Positions 1 through 7,038 of a stretch of 14,592 nt of DNA are shown here, one piece after another. This stretch comes from Armatimonadota bacterium (GTDB lineage Bacteria > Vulcanimicrobiota > JACPDS01): the NCBI GenBank assembly GCA_016183885.1, contig JACPDS010000174.1, positions 1 to 14,592 of the forward strand, in the 5' to 3' direction. Both the position numbers and the translations under genes were made by a program. The stretch's first letter is position 1; each line of letters starts with the position of its first letter. Below the pieces are notes generated by a model. It saw only the letters and a list, made by a program, of their open reading frames with translations. It searched no databases and had not been told where the DNA came from.

Positions 1-1133
1 TAATTCTTTATGTTTATTAAAATCTGGGGCAGAAGAATCATTCGGCGGGCTAAATTGCTTAAAGTAATTTTCTTTTCTTTTAAAATTTTCGTTAAAAATA
101 AGGCCGTAATTAATCCATCTCCTGTAGTATTATGGGACAAAAGAATAATGTGGCCGGACTGTTCGCCGCCCAAAATAGCTCCTTCTTTTCTCATTGCTTC
201 CAATACATAACGATCCCCTACATTAGTGCGAATTAACTCTACGCCGATTTTTTTTAAACTTTGTTCCAGCCCTAAATTGCTCATCACTGTAGCCACAACC
301 TTATTTCCCTTAAGCTGCCCTTTTTCTTTTAAAAGGGCAGCAAATATATTTATTACTTGGTCTCCGTCTACAATGCCCCCCTTTTCGTCAACAAAAATTG
401 CTCTATCGGCATCTCCGTCAAAAGCCACTCCCAAATCAGCTCCGGAAGCCACGACTATTTTTTGAAGCAGTCGGGGATTCGTTGACCCGCATTCTACATT
501 AATATTAACTCCGTTGGGTTGGTTATTTAAAACTAAAATTTGCGCTCCCATATCTTGAAATAATTTGGGGGCGCAAAAATACGCCGCTCCATGAGCGCAA
601 TCTAATACTATTTTTAATCCTTCAAGATTTACTTTTATTTTGCTTTTAATATAATTCAAATAACTTTCCGCGGCAAATGGAAATTCTTTTACTCTTCCTA
701 TCTCTTTGGCAATGGGGCGGGGCAATTTTTCTAAATTATTCATCCTTTTTTCTATTTTTTCTTCTACTTCGTCTGAGAGCTTAAATCCATTTGAAGAAAA
801 AAACTTTATTCCATTGTCTTCGATAGGATTATGAGAAGCAGAAATAACTACCCCTGCCTGACTTTTCAATGTCCTGGTAAGATAGGCGATTCCGGGAGCC
901 GGCAAAATGCCCGCCTTTAAAACGCTCACTCCAGCGGAACAAATTCCAGAAATTAAAGCCCCTTCTAACATATCTCCCGAGAGGCGGGTATCTTTTCCCG
1001 CTATAAATTGCGCCTTAGGATAATTTTGTTTAAAATAAAATGCTGCGGCTCTGCCCAATTGAAAAGCTAATTCCGGAGTTAACTCTTGATTTGCTATTCC
1101 TCTTATGCCGTCTGTGCCAAATAATTTTCCCAC
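1..1133 (-). CDS. glmM: Phosphoglucosamine mutase GlmM (3' end outside window)
   Basis: This enzyme converts glucosamine-6-phosphate to glucosamine-1-phosphate, the step toward UDP-GlcNAc and peptidoglycan, in the cytoplasm. The 377 visible codons begin VGKLFGTDGIRG, the family's N-terminal signature. The phosphoserine loop ASHNP places the catalytic Ser at residue 100, as in many bacterial GlmMs. The metal-binding DGDADR begins at residue 239 and the sugar-binding GGEQSGH lies at 322-328. Family members are about 445-450 residues, so roughly 70 residues, including most of the phosphate-binding C-terminal domain, lie beyond base 1. The start is GTG at 1133, chosen because AAGGAGG lies just upstream (about 11 nt spacing) and the homology begins there. 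The gene follows ybbR by 16 nt, giving the conserved cdaA-cdaR-glmM order. The identification is secure; only the C-terminus is unseen. Confidence 0.96.
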   Translation of the reverse strand, partial: MGKLFGTDGIRGIANQELTPELAFQLGRAAAFYFKQNYPKAQFIAGKDTRLSGDMLEGALISGICSAGVSVLKAGILPAPGIAYLTRTLKSQAGVVISASHNPIEDNGIKFFSSNGFKLSDEVEEKIEKRMNNLEKLPRPIAKEIGRVKEFPFAAESYLNYIKSKIKVNLEGLKIVLDCAHGAAYFCAPKLFQDMGAQILVLNNQPNGVNINVECGSTNPRLLQKIVVASGADLGVAFDGDADRAIFVDEKGGIVDGDQVINIFAALLKEKGQLKGNKVVATVMSNLGLEQSLKKIGVELIRTNVGDRYVLEAMRKEGAILGGEQSGHIILLSHNTTGDGLITALFLTKILKEKKITLSNLARRMILLPQILINIKN

Positions 1134-1149
1134 AAACTTAATTTCCTCC

Positions 1150-2085
1150 TTAATATTTTTTTTCAATTAAAATATTAATTTTTACCGCCTTTTCGCTTAG
1201 TATAGAAATTCCGCTTTGAGGCAAAATATTTGCTTTTATAATAAAATTTTTATGCGCGCTATTAACCTTTATGGGTTCGGTAGTTAAAAATTCCGGGCTC
1301 TTCCCTCTAAAAATTGATACTGTGGCCGCAGAAGGATTTATATTAATGCTTTTTATTATAAATCCGCTTTTTAAATCTGCCGAAATATTTGGATGAATCG
1401 GCAGGTGATAAATATTTGTGCGACCTCTGGGCAATAAGCGCACCTGAACATATTTCGGATTAAAATTTAATTTATCAAAAATAATCTGATTATTATTTGA
1501 AATAGCCGCGGGTTCAATTTTTTGCGCTAAATTCGTTCCTATTTGATTGGTCTGCAGGATTACCTGAACTTCTTTTATTCCATTAATAAGCGTTTCCGGG
1601 GCGGAAATCCAAATATCTGCAGGCATTATTTGAATATCTCCCTGCCCAAATCCCTGCTTTAATTTTCCTTGAAGTTTAAGTAAAACCGCAAATTTCTTTT
1701 TAATTATTCTTTCTAATTTTATTAAAATTTGGTTGGGATATTTATCAATAATCTCTACTCCCGGAGGGGGCGCAACATTGATCTTTAAGGGATATGTTCC
1801 CGGAAGCTTATTTAATAAGTCAATATACGCCTTAAAATCAGAATTTTTAAGATTTTCTATAATTTTGGGCGCACCCTTAACGGTAACGGATATTTTTTCT
1901 GGAAGATTGCTGGCTATTGTTTCTGGGGGCTTATTAATTGTTTCTAAATTAATCCAAAAAATCGCATGGGAAGTTACGCCGCTTAAAATATTTTGAGTTT
2001 GCTTAACATAAATCCATAAAAATATTGCCAAACAAATTGATAAAATTTTAAGATTTAGATTTCTTTTTAAAAATTCTAAAGTCAT
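1150..2085 (-). CDS. ybbR: YbbR/CdaR-type membrane-anchored regulator of CdaA
   Basis: This is a predicted extracytoplasmic YbbR-repeat protein (CdaR in Firmicutes), known there to bind the diadenylate cyclase CdaA and modulate c-di-AMP output. The product is 311 residues with one N-terminal membrane helix (about 10-27). The rest is beta-rich sequence consistent with several YbbR repeats, with recurring blocks such as a 'GxYPLKI..PPGVEII..P' pattern in the first half. I chose the ATG at 2085 because a GGAGA Shine-Dalgarno sits 6 nt upstream; an in-frame TTG at 2097 would add four residues and place that Shine-Dalgarno inside the gene. The gene overlaps the 3' end of cdaA by 38 nt, which suggests translational coupling, and is followed 16 nt later by glmM. 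Assignment rests on domain pattern plus gene order, since YbbR sequences diverge strongly. Confidence 0.88.
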   Translation of the reverse strand: MTLEFLKRNLNLKILSICLAIFLWIYVKQTQNILSGVTSHAIFWINLETINKPPETIASNLPEKISVTVKGAPKIIENLKNSDFKAYIDLLNKLPGTYPLKINVAPPPGVEIIDKYPNQILIKLERIIKKKFAVLLKLQGKLKQGFGQGDIQIMPADIWISAPETLINGIKEVQVILQTNQIGTNLAQKIEPAAISNNNQIIFDKLNFNPKYVQVRLLPRGRTNIYHLPIHPNISADLKSGFIIKSININPSAATVSIFRGKSPEFLTTEPIKVNSAHKNFIIKANILPQSGISILSEKAVKINILIEKKY

Positions 2086-2908
2086 AGTTTTCTCCAATTT
2101 TCTTAAATACTGTTGCGGGATAACTGCCTGGCTTAATAGGGGAAGAAAGCATATTAATTAAAATCTCTTTTAATGTTTTTTCGTCCAACGCTCTATTAAG
2201 TTTTCCTTGATATGCCGTAGAAATTTCTCCTGTTTCTTCTGAAACAATAACTATTAGCGCATCTGTTTGCTCGGATAAGCCCAGCGCCGCCCGATGCCTT
2301 GTGCCAAAACTTTTTTCTAGAGTGGTTTTTAAGTTTTCTGATATGGGCAGATAGCAGCTTGCCGCCACCGCCTTCCCCTCCCGAATAATAACCGCTCCGT
2401 CGTGCAGCGGGCTTTGGGGGGCAAAAATTGAAATTAATAATTTGGAGGAAATATCCGCATTAACCAGTATCCCTGTTTCAATAAATTCTTTTAACCCTGT
2501 TTCTTTTTCGAAAACGATTAAGGCTCCTATTTTTTCTTTGGAAAAAACTTTGCATGAGTTAATAACTTCTTCAATAAATTTAAGCTTAAACTCTTTTTCG
2601 GGCGAAAGAATTGGATTATACCCTCTTCTTCCCAAATGTTCCAGCGCGCGGCGCAATTCTGGTTGAAAAATAATTGGAAGCGCTACAGCCAAAGCCATTA
2701 AAAAGTAGTGCAATGTCCAATAAGTAGCCTCTAATTTCAAATAATAACTTATCAATGACAATAAAAGCAGTATGCCGACTCCCTGTATAATTTGAACCGC
2801 TCGGGTTCCTTTAATTAAAATAAGTAAAAAATAAAAAAAAATGGCTACTAAAATTATATCTGCTATTTCCTTAAAAGTAATTTTAAAAAGGAAGGCAAAA
2901 GATTCCAT
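2048..2908 (-). CDS. cdaA: Diadenylate cyclase CdaA (c-di-AMP synthase)
   Basis: CdaA makes the second messenger c-di-AMP from two ATP at the membrane. The 286-residue product has three N-terminal hydrophobic helices (about 17-33, 40-58 and 64-81). The conserved FQPELRRALE at 81-90 leads into the DAC (DisA_N) domain. Both catalytic motifs are intact: DGA at 170-172 and RHR at 204-206, the latter followed by ALGLSEQTDA. Length and architecture match CdaA rather than DisA, which lacks this membrane region and carries a DNA-binding C-terminus. The start ATG has only a weak upstream AAAGGTAG. The gene follows speE after 46 nt and overlaps ybbR, its usual partner. c-di-AMP typically controls potassium and osmolyte balance and cell-wall homeostasis; co-transcription with glmM fits this. 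Confidence 0.95.
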   Translation of the reverse strand: MESFAFLFKITFKEIADIILVAIFFYFLLILIKGTRAVQIIQGVGILLLLSLISYYLKLEATYWTLHYFLMALAVALPIIFQPELRRALEHLGRRGYNPILSPEKEFKLKFIEEVINSCKVFSKEKIGALIVFEKETGLKEFIETGILVNADISSKLLISIFAPQSPLHDGAVIIREGKAVAASCYLPISENLKTTLEKSFGTRHRAALGLSEQTDALIVIVSEETGEISTAYQGKLNRALDEKTLKEILINMLSSPIKPGSYPATVFKKIGENYDFRIFKKKSKS

Positions 2909-2954
2909 ATAAAAATTTTTCTACCTTTTAAGTTAAAAACCCTTTAAAAACAAA

Positions 2955-3890
2955 CTAAATAAAAGATCCGGCTTCTTCTTTAATAATATTATTATGCGCT
3001 TCTTCAAGAATATTAGTTTGTTTTTTTAATGCTTCTCGAAAATACTTTGGAAGAGAAAAAATATGTTCATGCGTCTCTGCATCATAATATTTAAGCTGAT
3101 TTAAATTTCTTTCTTTAATTCTTTGATTGATTTCTTGAAATTTTAAGGGCGGATTTAATTCTAATGCGGCTAAAATAAATCCCCAATTTGCGTCAAAAGA
3201 GGGAACTCTGCTGGCAAATGATTGCGGCGCGGGAAAAACTTGCTTTAAAGTATTATAAATAATCGTGTGCAATTCTAAATTATGACAATCTGCTTTTGAG
3301 GCTTGTAATACAAAAATTCCTTTAGCGGCTAAATGACTTTTAATGATGCTAAAAAATTCTTTCGTAAATAATTTATTTGAGGGACTGTCCGGCAGGGGTT
3401 CTGTTAAATCGCTAATAATTACATCATAGTTTTGATTGTCTTCTAATAAATATTTATACGCGTCTTCAAAATAAACTTTTGTCTTGGGGCTTTGAAATGC
3501 ATTATTAGACCATTCTGGAAGATATTTTTTGCAAAGCTCTACCAATTCTTGATCAATGTCTATCATTTTTACTGTTTCCACCGAGGGGTGTTTTAAAACT
3601 TCCCTTAAGGTAGCGCCTTCACCTCCCCCCAAAATTAAGATGGTTTTTGGATTTGGATGAAAAATTAAGGCGGGGTGAACCAATGCTTCATGATAAATAA
3701 ATTCATCTTTTTGAGATGATTGCGTGTCTCCGTCTAAAATAAGCATTTTCCCAAAAGTAGGGCTTTCTACTATCCCTACTTTTTGATATTTAGTTTCTCC
3801 AAAATATATCGTCTGGATTAAGGCGTGCATATGCGCTTCAAATTCATTTTGTTTTTCAAGATACCACTGCCAATTTTTTGTTTTAGGCAT
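2955..3890 (-). CDS. speE: Aminopropyltransferase, SpeE family (Thermus/thermospermine-synthase-like subgroup)
   Basis: This cytoplasmic enzyme transfers an aminopropyl group from decarboxylated AdoMet to an amine acceptor, making spermidine or a related polyamine. In the 311 residues, the N-terminal beta domain carries LDGDTQSSQKDEFIYHEALVHP (parts of 52-73). The nucleotide-binding GGGEGATLREVL lies at 88-99, MIDIDQELVE around 109-118, and the catalytic aspartate at D161 in ISDLTEPLPDSP. The DLT(D/E)P form with the following acidic insertion, together with RIKERNL near 257-263, resembles Thermus thermophilus SpeE and plant thermospermine synthase from memory, more than the DSTDP of classical spermidine synthases. 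The acceptor could therefore be agmatine, putrescine or spermidine and is not settled by sequence. Start: ATG with a strong GGGGGGAAG upstream. It lies 20 nt after speD, the source of its co-substrate. Confidence 0.93.
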   Translation of the reverse strand: MPKTKNWQWYLEKQNEFEAHMHALIQTIYFGETKYQKVGIVESPTFGKMLILDGDTQSSQKDEFIYHEALVHPALIFHPNPKTILILGGGEGATLREVLKHPSVETVKMIDIDQELVELCKKYLPEWSNNAFQSPKTKVYFEDAYKYLLEDNQNYDVIISDLTEPLPDSPSNKLFTKEFFSIIKSHLAAKGIFVLQASKADCHNLELHTIIYNTLKQVFPAPQSFASRVPSFDANWGFILAALELNPPLKFQEINQRIKERNLNQLKYYDAETHEHIFSLPKYFREALKKQTNILEEAHNNIIKEEAGSFI

Positions 3891-3910
3891 TTTTCTTCCC
3901 CCCTTCTAGC

Positions 3911-4294
3911 TTAAGCAGAAATATTATGAGCATAAGATCCGTTTTTGCGGGCAACGCCCCTTTTTATTTCAGTGGTTAATGCGCTTTGGGCCTCAAATTT
4001 TTCTTCTAAATATTTAGAGGCTCTCCATGGTTTGGTTTTTTTCCCGCAAGTATAAATATCTACTGCCGCATAATTATATTCCGGCCATGTATGGATAGAA
4101 AGATGGGATTCGGCAATTACGATTACGCCGCTTATTCCTTGAGGGGCAAATTTATGAAAGATAACTTCGCGAATTTCAGCCTTGGCTTCCAAGGCAGCCC
4201 CAACCATGATTTCTTTTACCGCTGAAAGATCTCCCAAGATTTTTTGATTGCAAAAAGAAAGTTCTATAATAATATGCTTTCCCAATGCTTTCAT
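3911..4294 (-). CDS. speD: S-adenosylmethionine decarboxylase proenzyme, prokaryotic SpeD class 1B
   Basis: SpeD decarboxylates S-adenosylmethionine to supply the aminopropyl donor for SpeE. The 127-residue proenzyme is the short bacterial/archaeal type. Self-cleavage at the Glu62-Ser63 bond in AESHLSIHTWPE converts Ser63 to the pyruvoyl cofactor. His68 and Cys83 (in YTCG) are the expected processing and catalytic residues, with the same numbering I recall for the Thermotoga maritima enzyme. The ATG is preceded by AGGGGGTGG. It is the first gene of the speD-speE-cdaA-ybbR-glmM run, behind a 114-nt upstream gap that carries a plausible promoter. All key residues are present, so it should be active. 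Confidence 0.96.
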   Translation of the reverse strand: MKALGKHIIIELSFCNQKILGDLSAVKEIMVGAALEAKAEIREVIFHKFAPQGISGVIVIAESHLSIHTWPEYNYAAVDIYTCGKKTKPWRASKYLEEKFEAQSALTTEIKRGVARKNGSYAHNISA

Positions 4295-4356
4295 GGCAAA
4301 GCCACCCCCTTTTTTTAAATTTTAAAGTCTCACCCCCAAAATTATTACAATGAATA

Positions 4357-4380
4357 ATTATTATATTTTATTATAATAAT
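4357..4380. repeat. Nine-bp perfect inverted repeat overlapping the speD promoter
   Basis: ATTATTATA (4357-4365) and TATAATAAT (4372-4380) are perfect complements separated by 6 nt. The repeat covers the proposed -10 element of the speD operon, where an operator would sit. It consists only of A and T in an AT-rich spacer, so it may be fortuitous. Confidence 0.35.
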
Positions 4381-4401
4381 AAATTTTTTTTTATTTGTAA
4401 A
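4374..4401 (-). promoter_or_regulatory. Candidate sigma-70-type promoter for speD operon
   Basis: On the minus strand a TTTACA (-35, bases 4401-4396) is followed after 16 nt by TATTAT (-10, 4379-4374). A TATAAT at 4375-4370 also exists but would be 20 nt from the same -35. It lies about 80 nt upstream of the speD start, in the only long gap on the left arm below cutA. The region is almost pure A/T, so chance matches are likely and the call is tentative. Confidence 0.4.
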
Positions 4402-4408
4402 GGCTTTC

Positions 4409-4987
4409 TTAAAAATTTTTTTCTTTTAAATAACCGCTTATTCTTTTATAGATAAAAAATACTGCCGCGGCATTAAGGATTCCCTTAAGCAAATTAAAAG
4501 GGACGGTGCTAAAAATTATAAAAGAAAAAATTTGCGAAAGAGCGGGCAGGGAAATTTTTAAAAAAAATAATCTTATAAATAAGGGATAAAGAAATAAATT
4601 CGCCGGAATCATAATTAATGTCATTAAAATTATGCCTGCGCTTAAAGCCAAAAGCGCATTTTTTTTGGTTTTATTGTGCCGATAAATATATGCGGAGCTA
4701 AAAACAAATGTGCCTGCCGCCAAAGTGTTCATTGGAATTCCAATAATATCTTCGGGGGTAAATTTAAGCATTAAAAAAATTAAATTTTTAATTATTATTA
4801 TTGCTAAGCCTGCCATGGGACCTAAGGCAAATCCTCCGATTAAGGCAGGTATGTCGCTGGGATCATATTTTAAAAATGGAGCCTGGGGGAGCAGGGGAAA
4901 TTGAAAAAAAAACATTAAAAAGGCTGCAATAGCCGAAAGCGCCCCTGTCTTAATTATTTTTTCTGCTCTAGTGCTTTTATTTGACAT
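4409..4987 (-). CDS. ribU: Riboflavin ECF transporter substrate-binding (S) component, RibU type
   Basis: This is a membrane S component that would bind riboflavin and load it into an ECF transporter. The 192-residue protein is almost entirely hydrophobic with about six predicted helices. The RibU-type signature KYDPSDIPALIGG is at 40-52, followed by FALGPMAGLAI and a KN..FL helix (about 53-73). A C-terminal PFNLLKG sits at 163-169, another family hallmark. No energising module (EcfA, EcfA', EcfT) is in the window, so this is a solitary S component that must share a module encoded elsewhere. The gene overlaps the preceding P-loop gene by 34 nt, implying co-translation, and has no room for an FMN riboswitch. 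Riboflavin is the likely substrate by family, but other flavin-like vitamins cannot be excluded. Confidence 0.87.
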   Translation of the reverse strand: MSNKSTRAEKIIKTGALSAIAAFLMFFFQFPLLPQAPFLKYDPSDIPALIGGFALGPMAGLAIIIIKNLIFLMLKFTPEDIIGIPMNTLAAGTFVFSSAYIYRHNKTKKNALLALSAGIILMTLIMIPANLFLYPLFIRLFFLKISLPALSQIFSFIIFSTVPFNLLKGILNAAAVFFIYKRISGYLKEKNF

Positions 4988-6303
4988 TTCTCTATAAATT
5001 CTTTCAAATAATATTCTAAATTTTGATGCCCCAATTCTTCTAGTTCATATCTAATTTTTACGGCTTCTTTAGAAATTTTCATAATTTTCCTTAAATCTAC
5101 CGGAGTTCCTATTACCACCAAATCGCATGGGGCGGCTTCAATCGTTTCTTCAAGTTCTTTAATTTGTTTTTTAGAATATCCCATCGCGGGGAGCACCTCT
5201 CCTAAATGAGGATATTTAGCATAAATTTCTTTAATTGATCCTTGGGCATACGGACGAGGATCGATGACCTCCTTTGCCCTAAAATTTTTGCTGGCAAGCA
5301 CTGCCGCTCCATAACTCATCTCCCCGTGGGTAATTGTAGGCCCATCTTCAATCGCCAAAACTATTTTTCCTTGAATTAAATTTGGATCCTCCGTGCTAAT
5401 CGGAGAAGTGGCTTCAATAATTTTTGCTTCAGGATTATTAATTTTAATATTTTCTTTAACAATGTGTATGTTTTCTTTTAAGGCGGATTCTACTTTATTA
5501 ATAATAATAATATCGGCCATTTTTAGGTTAACCTCTCCGGGATGATAAAAAATTTCGTGATTGGGACGCAGGGGGTCTACCAAAACAATCGATAAATCGC
5601 TTTTAAAAAACGGAAAATCATTATTTCCTCCGTCCCAAATAATTATTTGGGCTTCTTTTTCCGCGCTTTTTAATATTTTTTCATAATCTATTCCTGCATA
5701 AACAATAATTCCATTTTCTAAATGAGGCGCATATTCTTCTTGTTCTTCAATTGTGCAGTTATTTTTTATTAAATCCTCAAAACTTTCGAATCTTTGGCAA
5801 ATTTGTTCTTTTAGGTTTCCATACGGCATAGGGTGTCTTACCACTATTACTTTTAATCCCTGTCTTCTAAGTATTTTGCAAACCTTTCTCGTGGTTTGGC
5901 TTTTTCCTGCGCCTGTTCTTGCCGCGCAAATAGAAACAATCGGACGCGTGGATTTAAGCATCGTATGTTCGGGCCCCATTAACTTAAAATCTGCTCCTTT
6001 GGCAATGACGGTAGAAGCTTTATGCATTAAATCTAAATGAGAAATATCGCTATAGGAAAAAATTGCTTCTTCAATATTATTTTTTAAAATTAGCTCTTCC
6101 AGCCTCTTTTCTTCATAAATTGGAATTCCTTTGGGATAAAGTTTTCCGCTTAACTCCGGAGGATATATTCTGCCCTCAATATTGGGAATTTGAGCGGCTG
6201 TAAAGGCAATTACTTCATAAAAGGGATTCGTTCGGAAATAAACATTAAAATTATGAAAATCTCTCCCCGCAGCCCCCATAATAAGCACTTTAATTCTTTG
6301 CAT
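4954..6303 (-). CDS. COG2403-type P-loop protein, cyclic 2,3-diphosphoglycerate synthetase-like
   Basis: This predicted cytoplasmic nucleotide-binding protein has 449 residues. An N-terminal Rossmann-like segment (IKVLIMGAAGRDFHNF, within 4-19) is followed by a Walker A loop, ARTGAGKSQ at 128-136. IIWDGGNNDFPF (221-232) looks like the Walker B region, and NKVES at 269-273 resembles a GTPase specificity motif. THGEMSYGAAV (325-335) and EVIDPRPYAQGSI (345-357) are conserved-looking C-terminal blocks. The family contains the methanogen enzyme that cyclises 2,3-diphosphoglycerate, but most bacterial members are unstudied, so I do not claim that reaction here. It sits between cutA (26 nt before) and ribU (34-nt overlap) in one operon. 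The start is ATG at 6303. Family assignment is good; function is open. Confidence 0.8.
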   Translation of the reverse strand: MQRIKVLIMGAAGRDFHNFNVYFRTNPFYEVIAFTAAQIPNIEGRIYPPELSGKLYPKGIPIYEEKRLEELILKNNIEEAIFSYSDISHLDLMHKASTVIAKGADFKLMGPEHTMLKSTRPIVSICAARTGAGKSQTTRKVCKILRRQGLKVIVVRHPMPYGNLKEQICQRFESFEDLIKNNCTIEEQEEYAPHLENGIIVYAGIDYEKILKSAEKEAQIIIWDGGNNDFPFFKSDLSIVLVDPLRPNHEIFYHPGEVNLKMADIIIINKVESALKENIHIVKENIKINNPEAKIIEATSPISTEDPNLIQGKIVLAIEDGPTITHGEMSYGAAVLASKNFRAKEVIDPRPYAQGSIKEIYAKYPHLGEVLPAMGYSKKQIKELEETIEAAPCDLVVIGTPVDLRKIMKISKEAVKIRYELEELGHQNLEYYLKEFIEKCQIKALEQKK

Positions 6304-6329
6304 TTTATCGCCTTTCTTTAATAAACTTT

Positions 6330-6650
6330 TTATATTTTACTAATCCATTTTAAATACTCTTTATTTCCTTGAACAATCGGCAAAGAAATAATTTCTGGCA
6401 CAGAATAACTATGATTTTCTTTAATTTTTTTCATAATTGATTTAAATTTTGTCTTTTCAGCTTTAATAATCATTAAAACTTCTTTGCTGGTTTCTATTTT
6501 ATTTTTCCACCAATAAATTGAGCGAACATGATTTAATAAGTTTATACAAGCTGCTAATTTTACCTTTAATAAGGCGGCGGCTATTTTTTTAGCCTCTTCT
6601 TCCTTAGAAGCGGTAACCAAAATTATGATGTATTCTTTTTTTGCGCTCAT
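6330..6650 (-). CDS. cutA: CutA1 family protein (divalent-ion tolerance)
   Basis: CutA1 is a small trimeric, often very heat-stable cytoplasmic protein linked to copper/divalent-cation tolerance in E. coli; its true role is uncertain. The 106-residue product has the family core: ACINLL at 34-39, SIYWWKNKIE at 44-53 and HSYSVPEI at 80-87, followed by IVQGNKEYLKWI near the C-terminus. The ATG at 6650 is preferred because GAGAGG lies 10 nt upstream; an in-frame TTG at 6668 would add six residues made from that ribosome-binding sequence. It is the first gene of the leftward cutA-COG2403-ribU operon and is the gene nearest to the origin on this side. Confidence 0.93.
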   Translation of the reverse strand: MSAKKEYIIILVTASKEEEAKKIAAALLKVKLAACINLLNHVRSIYWWKNKIETSKEVLMIIKAEKTKFKSIMKKIKENHSYSVPEIISLPIVQGNKEYLKWISKI

Positions 6651-6750
6651 TTTTGTTTTACCTCTCAATAATTTTAAATTTTTAAATAAATAATAAAGTG
6701 CTTATTTAAAATTAGTAAAAATTTAAAAAAAACATTTTATTTCCCCCTTA

Positions 6751-6779
6751 ATTATATAAAATAAAAAAATTTATCTTAA
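6751..6779 (-). promoter_or_regulatory. Candidate sigma-70-type promoter for cutA operon
   Basis: On the minus strand TTAAGA (6779-6774) and a perfect TATAAT (6756-6751) are separated by exactly 17 nt, about 100 nt upstream of the cutA start. The -35 matches four of six consensus bases. The surrounding sequence is AT-rich, so this is plausible rather than certain. Confidence 0.45.
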
Positions 6780-6805
6780 ATAATTTATCGGTTTGTTCTG
6801 TTTTT

Positions 6806-6958
6806 TGTGCACACCTGTGAATAGTCTTGTGGAAAATTTAAAATTCTGTGAAAACAATAATAAAACAAATAATAAAATAAATTTTTTTATTTTATTATTA
6901 TAACTATTTTTTAAAGTTATTCACAAATTTTTTAGGTTTTTTGTGTATATGTGAATAA
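6806..6958. promoter_or_regulatory. DnaA-box cluster upstream of dnaA (oriC, first part)
   Basis: Two perfect TTATNCACA boxes are present: TTATTCACA at 6917-6925 (plus) and its reverse complement TGTGAATAA at 6950-6958. Near-matches on the minus strand are TGTGAATAG (6816-6824), TGTGGAAAA (6828-6836), TGTGAAAAC (6847-6855) and TGTGTATAT (6942-6950, sharing one base with the last perfect box). TGTGCACAC at 6806-6814 is a further degenerate candidate. The cluster should bind DnaA and may also autoregulate dnaA. It occupies the 388-nt gap between the divergent cutA and dnaA genes. I see no convincing dnaA promoter in the same gap. Confidence 0.85.
6867..6903. repeat. AT-only block with 12-bp inverted repeat inside the upstream oriC cluster
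   Basis: All 37 bases are A or T. Within it TAATAAAATAAA (6870-6881) and TTTATTTTATTA (6886-6897) form a perfect 12-bp inverted repeat with a TTTT loop. It separates the degenerate DnaA boxes on the left from the two perfect boxes on the right, so it may be a helically weak site in the origin. Pure A/T content makes chance palindromes more likely. Confidence 0.5.
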
Positions 6959-7038
6959 CTTTTCTTAAAGGGTTTTTGAAATTTTTGATAAAACTTTGTT
7001 TTTCTAAATTAAATTTATTTATTTTATTAGGGGGGTTT

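Noticed and set aside
10..465. Plus-strand open frames of 66 and 79 codons at the left edge.
   Set aside because: They are antisense to glmM, whose conserved motifs cover the same bases.
4295..4340. Second GGGGGTG on the minus strand upstream of speD, as a leader peptide start.
   Set aside because: The only frame from the GTG ends after three codons.
6985..7013. Possible dnaA promoter with TTGATA as -35.
   Set aside because: At 17 nt spacing the -10 would be ATTAAA, a poor match, and 16 or 18 nt spacing is no better.
6976..7038. N-terminal extension of DnaA from an in-frame TTG.
   Set aside because: The 21 extra residues do not fit the DnaA N-terminus, and the ATG at 7039 has an adjacent purine-rich ribosome-binding site.
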